Assembly (NCBI RefSeq): GCF_014356525.2
Contig: NC_052505.1
Span: 13,707,135 to 13,771,134, forward strand
Direction: 5' to 3'
Source of the DNA: Nilaparvata lugens
Taxonomy: Eukaryota > Arthropoda > Insecta > Hemiptera > Delphacidae
DNA: 64,000 nt
The translations under genes were made by a program, and so were the position numbers. The notes below the pieces were generated by a model. That model made no database searches. It saw nothing but the letters and a program-made list of their open reading frames with translations, and was not told where the DNA came from. Shown here one piece after another: positions 50,601 to 59,500 of the stretch. How positions within the stretch are numbered: position 1 is the first letter of the stretch; each line of letters starts with the position of its first letter.

Positions 50601-53431
50601 GGAAACTTGACGGTGAAAGATGCGTGATACACATTTTACTTTCCTTGCCCTATTACCACAGGTAAGGAAAGTATTGCTTTCCAAAAAAAATAAGGTACCC
50701 TAATTTCAAGTTTTCTATACGTTTCAAGGTCCCCTGAGTTCAAAATAGTTATTTGTATATCTAGAGTGAAAAGTATGACTTTTTCTCCCTGTGGGAAAAA
50801 GTTTGAAGCCCGAGGCGAAGCTGAGGGCAGCAATTTTCCTGAGGGAGAAAAAGTATTTTTCGCTCGTGATGTACACAACATTTTTCCTCCATCTACATTT
50901 TTTTATAGAAACTGCAAATAAAATCATTCTAATAACTTACGTATTGGTGACAATGATTCCTAACAACATAACCTAAATCTAAAACCTAAAAACCGGTCGT
51001 CTGATTGGCACTGCCGATTGCGCTATCTATCGGCAAAAGTTGTAACAATTATATCAGCTGAGCAGCTACCAAAATGGCTGACTCCAGATCACGCGGTTCA
51101 GATTTGAATTGCAGATCAAAAATATTTGTTGGCTGGTATTTTGAATAGAATAAAATATTTTAAAAATTGTATAAATTTTTATCGTCTACTAATATTAAGA
51201 ATATAATAATTATCATACAAACATATGTTTCATGAGTTAATCAAATTTATGGTTGTGGTATTGAATTCAGTTGACTCAATGACAGACACCTCTATTATGC
51301 TTTCTCATCTGAGCTTGAACCTTCTAACCTATTACAATGTAAGTTTCAAAATAGAGATGCTCCCCATGTTATTTAAATGGAGTTACTTTTACTCCCTAGG
51401 GAGTTTTTCTGTTTTTTACTACCGAGAGCGAAAAAGTGACACTTTAGTATTAGGTTTCAGGGAGTAAAGTAAGTACTTTAGACAGTAGGTGGAGGAAAAC
51501 ATGATTTTTGGGTGTTGGTCTGTGTGTGTGTGTGTATGTGTGTATGTCTGTGAACACGATAACTCCATTCCTAATCAACCGATTGACTTGAAATTTTAAA
51601 CTTAAGGTCCTTATACCATGAGGATCCGACAATAAGAAATTCAATGAAACTGAATTCAAAATGGCGGAGGTTTCTAAAAAAACATGTTTTTCACGGTTTT
51701 CTTGAAAACGGCTCTAACGATTTATTTCAAATTCATACCATGGATAGCTATAAGCCCTATCAACTGACATGAGTCTTATTTCTGGGAAAATTGCAGGAGC
51801 TCCGTAATATTCTTAAGAAAAATGGCGGATAATCACTAAAAAACCATGTTATTCACGGTTTTCTCGAAAACGGCTCTAACGATTTTCTTCAAATTTATAA
51901 CATGGATAGCTATTCATAAGCCCTATCAACTGACATGAGTCTTATTTCTGGGAAAATTGCAGGAGCTCCGTAATATTCTTGAGAAAAATGGCGGATAATT
52001 ACTAAAAAAACCATGTTTTTCACGATTTTCTCGAAAACGGCTCTAACGATTTCCTTCAAATTTATTCATAAGTCCTATCAACTGACAAGAGTCTTATTTC
52101 TGGGAAAATTGCAGGAGCTCCGTAATATTCTTGAGAAAAATGGCGGATATAATTACTAAAAACCATGTTTTTCACGATTTTCTCAAAAATAACTTGACCG
52201 ATTTTTTTTCAAATTCATACTGTGTGTAGTTATTTATCAGCTCTATCAACTGGCATGAGTCTCCTTTCTGGGAAACTAATGAGGGGTCTACCACATCCTT
52301 GAGAAATGGACTTAGTAGCCCCCTTCTCGTGCATGAGGTAGGTAGGTAGCTCAGTTCATAAAAAGTACACATAGTCGAGATATTTCATCTGTAGAACAGC
52401 TGTTTTGACGACTTTTAAAAAAATCATCGAATTTCACAATTTACACAAAGGAAAAAGTATTCTGAAAACAATTATATTTATACACATATACAGAAGTCTG
52501 ATCGTAGTTTCAAATATGATCAAGGAAAGTTGTGTGAGTGTACCACACCAGATTTTTTAAGTGAGAAGCTTCACCTGAAGCTTGAAGCTAACCTGAAGAA
52601 AGTAATCTATGATGAATGCTGACAGTATGCAGTGAATTATACCTCTTTCAGTGCACTCTTTTCGCAGTCTTAGCCTGAGTGGAGTGCCAGGCAACGGTCT
52701 TCCCTTCCGACTCTCAATGAGCAGTCCAATGCTGAACCCTGCTATTCCAGAACTGTTGCCCGAGCACGGCAACAGAACGCTGAACACTGCAAAAATAACA
52801 TAACCAACTTAAAGCATAGAGAAAAGATAGCATAAGAATATATCCCATTGTAAAGGGCGTTTATGTTCCAAAATTCAGTAAAAAATCAGCTGTTGTGTAG
52901 ACCATAGAGAAAAGATAGCATAAGAAGATATCCCATTGTAAAGGGCGTTTATGTTCCAAAATTCAGTAAAAAATCAGCTGTTGTGTAGACCAGGGGTCTC
53001 CAACCTTTTCCATCCAAGGGCCACATTGTTAATTCTAGGGAGGCTTAGAGGGCCAATAACAAGGAGGTACGTGGAATTTGACTTGTGGGCCACAAACGAC
53101 GGGGGATTGGGGGGTGTGAATCATTATATTTCCATTAAAATGATATGAGGAGTTTTAAGTAGGTTTAATTAAAACACAGGAAGAAACAAACCAATTCATT
53201 TCATTTTAATACAAAGTCAAATTATTGAGTGTAAAAAGGTCATAAGAGAACTTGAGAATGCATGAGTTTAGCAAGTTAAACAAAATATAGTAATAAGACA
53301 ACTTGACAATACACGAATTTACAAAAAGTTACCAAGCTAAAAGAGAATACTTGCTTTCCAAAAAATTAAGGTACCCTAATTTCAAGTTTTCTATACGTTT
53401 CAAATTCCCCTGAGTCCAAAAACATGATTTT

Positions 53432-53489
<58 letters not shown>

Positions 53490-53496
53490 TGTGTGT

Positions 53497-53559
<63 letters not shown>

Positions 53560-56500
53560 CTGTGAACACGATAACTCCATTCCTAATCAACCGATTGACT
53601 TGAAATTTTAAACTTAAAGTCCTTAAACCATGAGGATCCGACAATAATAAATTCAATAAAATTGAATTCAAAATGGCGGAAATTACTAAAAAACCATGTT
53701 TTTCACGGTTTTCTCGAAAACGGCTCTAACGATTTTCTTCAATTTTATAACATGGATAGCTATTCATAAGCCCTATCAACTGACATGAGTCGTATTTCTG
53801 GGAAAATTGCAGGAGCTCCGTAATATTCTTGAGAAAAATGGCGGATAATTACTAAAAACCATGTTTTTCACGATTTTCTCAAAAATAACTTGACCGATTT
53901 TTTTTCAAATTCATACTCTGTATAGTTATTTATCAGCTCTATCAACTGGGATGAGTCTCCTTTCTGGGAAACTAATGAGGGGTCTACCCCATCCTTGAGA
54001 AATGGACTTAGTAACCTCCTTCTCGTGCATGAGGTAGGTAGGTAGAGCAGTTCATAAAAAGAACACATAGTCGAGATATTTCATCTGTAGAGCAGCTGTT
54101 TTGACGAATTTCACAATTTACATGAAGGAAAAAGTACTCTGAAAACAATTATATTTATACACATATACAGAAGTCTGATCGTAGTTTCAAATATGAGCAA
54201 GGAAAGTTGTGTGAGTGTACCACACCAGATTTTTCAAGTGAGAAGCTTCACCTGAAGCTTGAAGCTAACCTAAAGAAAGTAATCTATGAGGAATACTGAC
54301 AGTTTGCAGTGAATCATACCTCTTTCAGTGCACTCTTTTCGCAGTCTTAGCCTGAGTGGAGTGCCAGGCAACGGTCTTCCCTTCCGACTCTCAATGAGCA
54401 GTCCAATGCTGAACCCTGCTATTCCAGAACTGTTGCCCGAGCACGGCAACAGAACGCTGAACACTGCAAAAATAACATAACCAACTTAAAGCATAGAGAA
54501 AAGATAGCATAAGAATATATCCCATTGTAAAGGGCGTTTATGTTCCAAAATTCAGTAAAAAATCAGCTGTTGTGTAGACCATAGAGAAAAGATAGCATAA
54601 GAAGATATCCCATTGTAAAGGGCGTTTATGTTCCAAAATTCAGTAAAAAATCAGCTGTTGTGTAGACCAGGGGTCTCCAACCTTTTCCATCCAAGGGCCA
54701 CATTGTTAATTCTAGGGAGGCTTAGAGGGCCAATAACAAGGATGTACGTGGAATTTGACTTGTGGGCCACAAACGACGGGGGATTTGGGGGGTGTGAATT
54801 ATTATATTTCCATTAAAATGATATGAGGAGTTTCAAGTAGGTTTAATTAAAACACAGGAAGAAACAAACCAATTCATTTCATTTCAATACAAAGTCAAAT
54901 TTATTGAGTGTAAAAAGGTCATAAGAGAACTTGAGAATGCATGAGTTTAGCAAGTTAAACAAAATATAGTAATAAGACAACTTGACAATACACGAATTTA
55001 CAAAAAGTTACCAAGCTAAAAGAGAATACTTATTTTTAGTGAGAATATTGCATTTGTTTTCCACTCGAAATGTCCGCCCATTTAGGATCAAACTTAGTGG
55101 TTCCAATCATTAAAATTGACTTTGTATTTGGATTTAACAAACTTCATTTTTGAAAATGTCTGCTCACACTTGCAGGGAGATCCAAAAAGAGAAAACATAG
55201 CTTCAGCATGCTTTTTTATGTTTTTAATGTATTTTTCTGGGAGAGAACTGTAAAATGGAAGTAGAATTCTTTGTGTAAATATATATTTTTAAAAATCTGT
55301 TGCAATAACTCTTGGTGGGCCGGACAAAATCCATCCGCGGGCCGGATGTGGCCCGCGGGCCGTAGGCTGGAGAGCCCTGGTGTAGACTATTAGTTGCATG
55401 CAATTGATGACTGAAAGTAACATAGCATAATTCTCTCTCGACCTTACTCAGCTTTCAACTCGGGCCTCCTGTTGCTAGTATGTCTTGAAGGAGATTTATT
55501 TTTGACACACCAACCCAAACAGCCATTAGTCGTTCTCACACCGATATCTTGCCGACACGACAGGACAGGACAGAATTTACTCTGATGGACAGAGGAGGCT
55601 GTGGTTTATAACTGCGCGAGGTCTACTGTTCACAGAACAGTGGCTCCATTTCACCAAACTGCTAGGGGGGGGCAAAAACCAAGAGGTATGAGGGGGGAGG
55701 AAGGAATACGCTCAAAGGATAGAGGGTCCTGGGTTTCCCCATAAATGTTACATTCGAAGATGTTATTATATGCTTCATTTTCTCCAGTTTTATACAAATG
55801 TGGTTGAAGTATCAATACAAGCATATAGGCCTACATTATTAGTATGAATCATGAAGTATTTATTAGAAATATAGGCCTACAGAGAGGCCCTAAAGTTAGA
55901 CACTGAAACAGATTTCTTAAAAATCATGGAAAAAGATAAATTTTTCTTTTACAATGACAATTTCAACAATTTCATTGGGGATCATATTCTAATTAGAAAA
56001 TAACTTTCAGTTAGAAAGCCAAAGAAACATTAAGCTGTCCCCTTAATTCTCACCAACTCTGTACTCACTTATTGTGCCCTCATCAATAATTGTACCCATT
56101 CTATATTCAAGCTTCAACTATACCACAGAGAAAAGTATATTCTTTATTACTCCGTACCCATACTTTCAAGGCAATTTTGCTACTTTCTTGATACTGTAGA
56201 AGGAATTATACTACTGCTGTTTAAAAAAATTATTAAATCAGTATGAGACTCTAAGGATTCGTGTAGATAGACCCGCATTTTCATTATTCATCTGATCCTT
56301 AGGGGGGCCTAGGCCCCCCCTGCCCCCCCCCCTAAATGGCGCCCCTGTCTCAGAACTATACTGGTAATGTGGATTTCACAATAGAGGTGCGTACAGACTT
56401 GGCACAAGACTAACAGCATAGAAGCAAAAAACAAGTTTCCAATATTAATCTTCATCTAAATGAATAAAATGTTAGTATTGTGAATAAATTTATAAATTAC

Positions 56501-59500
56501 CTTTGGCTCTTTTAGGGACTTTTCCCTTTGTTTTTATTGATATGACTGGTGGTTCAAGTATGGCTTCATCGAACGATTGTAACCGATCAAAATTATAGTA
56601 ATATTTCTTCTTCATACCGGATTTCCATGTGAAATTCACATATTCGACCTGCAATTATCAGAGGAAAATAGTGTAAATTAACGAGGAACTTGAAAATTAT
56701 CTATCATCAATCAAATAGAATTCAAAAGACTTAATATGCTCATGAATTGTTATGTATTTGAATGTATTCTATAACAAATTTATTTTCAAATCAACAATGA
56801 ATTCCAATAACTTAATATTCTGAAGAAGTTACGGTATAGATTATCTACAGTATGCTGAGGGTGGAATCCCTTAAACATCTACCGTACTAAATATGATGAC
56901 AAGAATACAAAAATGATACAAATATTGAAGGCCTATGTTGGGTAGGCTATTAAGTTCTAACATATCAAATGGATAATTCAGTACAGTGATTTTTAAAAAG
57001 CAAGGCTAGAAAATATTGAATAATTATTTAAGCCGGCCATGATAGCTGAAATGACTAAAGCATTGCACTCTTCAGTCTGCTAGCGCTACCTGGTCGTGGG
57101 TTCGAATCCCGTCGGAAAGCATGGACGTTTGATCATATCACCTAATCGTTCTCTCACTTCTCATCACGCATGCGCAAGCAAGAGGCTCATGTGGACATCA
57201 TCCGAAATGAAAAACCCAAGTTATTTAGCACTTCAAATAAATCAAGTAGGTACTTTCAAGTATCTACCTAAACCTAAGTTTATATCCTGGAAAAGAAGAT
57301 ATGGATAGAATCGTGGATATTTCGAAAGTATAGTAATGAATCACTAATACCAGGGCTGGGTTGCACAAAGGCCTGTTGAATTTTAACTGCGAATTAATGC
57401 CACGAGAACCAACCAGAGAAGTCTTCTCGAGGCAATTCGAACGTGATCAAAATTTAATAGGCTTTTGTGAAACTGGACCTTATTGATTTAATAAAAAATA
57501 AAAATTATCTAATTGATGAACTTTACATTGACACTTGAAAGAAGAATAATAAGAATTATTAATAATTGTTGGGAAACCTACTAACCTCAGATGGAATAAT
57601 TGGCAGATACCTCTCGAAGTTCGGATCAAGAATGTATTCAAGTACATTACCGTCCATTATTGCATAGATTTCCATCGCAAAACCTGAAAAATTACTAAAA
57701 TTATTCATTCGTCCATTAATTTATATACGAAATCTATAACTCACTTTAGTAACCAAAAAACAAAAAGAGTCCAGAGCTACTCTAAGCTTCTACCTAAAGG
57801 TTATAAAATATTGGTTAATGGTGATTTGGGTGGAACATTTTTGTATTATATTTACTTTTTCAACCATCAAATTTGAAATTCTCAGTTAATTGACCGATGA
57901 GGTCTAAGATTCAAGTCTACGGTTTGGCATTACTTCTCTTAATGTTTAAATGTTTATATGTTGCGCATTTACGGCGAAACGCGGTAATAGATTTTCATAA
58001 ACGGTTTTTTGAAATTTTGCATTTTAAGGATAAAACAAAAGGAGAAGGAGTCTCCTTTGAACACCAATATTTCCGTAAAAATCAGAATTTTTAAAATTAT
58101 TCATCATAAATCAGCTGTCTAGTAGACTATACTACTACCCGTTCAAAAATATCGAACATCTTGAAAATGTATCTTTCCATCAACGTTAGTAGACAGTTGA
58201 CTACTAGTAGTTCTGTGAACACTAAACCTCACGCAGTATTCTCATCCACAGGTACCTGATTGAAACTATAGACCTTATGGAAATACTGTACATCAATAGA
58301 CTGGCTTCTCCACACATCTGTGTAATCACTTGTCAGCTGATTTATGATGAATAATTCTGTAGTCTGATTTTAACTCTAATATTGGCGTAAGAGGGAGGCT
58401 CCTTTTTCCTTTTATATTATCCTTGAAATGCAAAATATCCAAAAAACCTTGTATATACGTCGACGCGCAATTAAAGAAGGAACATACCTGTCAAATCTCA
58501 TGAAAATCTATTACCGCGTTTCGCCGTAAATGCGCAACATAAAAACATATAAACATTCAAACAAACAAGGGAAATGCCAAACCGTCGACTTGAATCTTAG
58601 ACCTCACTTCGCTCGGTCAATAATACTACCCGTTCAAAAACATCGAACATTTTGAAAATGTATCTTTCCATCAACGTTGTAGACAGTTGCAGCCAGACTA
58701 GATATCAGCGCTCACACTCACATTCCGGGACGACACGTCACGGTACGATAGGATAGAAATCTCCATGTTTATTTAGGATTTTTTCTAGACTTTTTAAATT
58801 TGATAAATTATTTATTAATTTTTGAGAAAACATAACAACAGGTCAATGTAACTTACTGAGCGCGAGGTCTACACTGTTCACAGAACTACTAGTATAAATC
58901 TAGAGAAAAAAATGCATTCATAGGTAGGCCTATTCATGAAAGTTGTGCAGTATAGAGCTTCACTGCAAAAAAGTGAAAGCTTATCATCTGTTATTTATAA
59001 AATTCCGGGTGATAGTTTTGGACTCGATCATTGGACTCTCTCGATCATTGTATAAAATTTGATTTGTGAGAAACTATTTGGCGTATTATATATCATTTAT
59101 GAAAAAAAAACTGTAAAAATCGGATAACACACCGTTTAGCTCTGAGAAAATTTCCCAATCGTTTAAAAAATTTAAAGAAAAAATAAATTACCTACATTTT
59201 TAAATTTCAAAATTTTATGAATGCCTTCCATTTCAAATAAAGTTTCAATGCAATGGAATAAATGGATCCATTCTAGTCAAGCTGATGGGAGAGAGATGTT
59301 ATGCTTTTGCTGTGAGTGCAGCAACTGTGCAGCTTTCATGCAGCTTTCCGATTTCCGATCCCACTCCGATCCGATCACATGATCAGCGATCGGCGATGTC
59401 CGTCGTATGATCTGTCCTACCACCAAAAATATCGGACATGATGGAATCGGAACGCTGCATGATAAGTGTGACCAAAAATAGGGTCATGTTACAGAGGGTA

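Larger units (their letters stand above)
50677..55030. repeat. Tandem segmental duplication containing a shf exon
   Basis: Copy 1 spans about 50677-53353 and copy 2 about 53353-55030. They align at a constant offset of 1,677 bp from about 52560 to 53353, with scattered substitutions in non-coding parts. The junction at 53353 joins the interior of a hAT element (GAGAATACTT) to the interior of a HINE-like element (GCTTTCCAAAA). Copy 1 carries an additional 740-bp insertion and extra internal repeats. Confidence 0.85.

Noticed and set aside
53329..53671. Long open frames of almost pure His-Thr in the TG/CA tract
   Set aside because: They are translations of a dinucleotide microsatellite and have no start context or domain.
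57033..57125. Functional tRNA gene
   Set aside because: A- and B-box-like strings are present but the acceptor stem does not close and the sequence continues into a SINE body.
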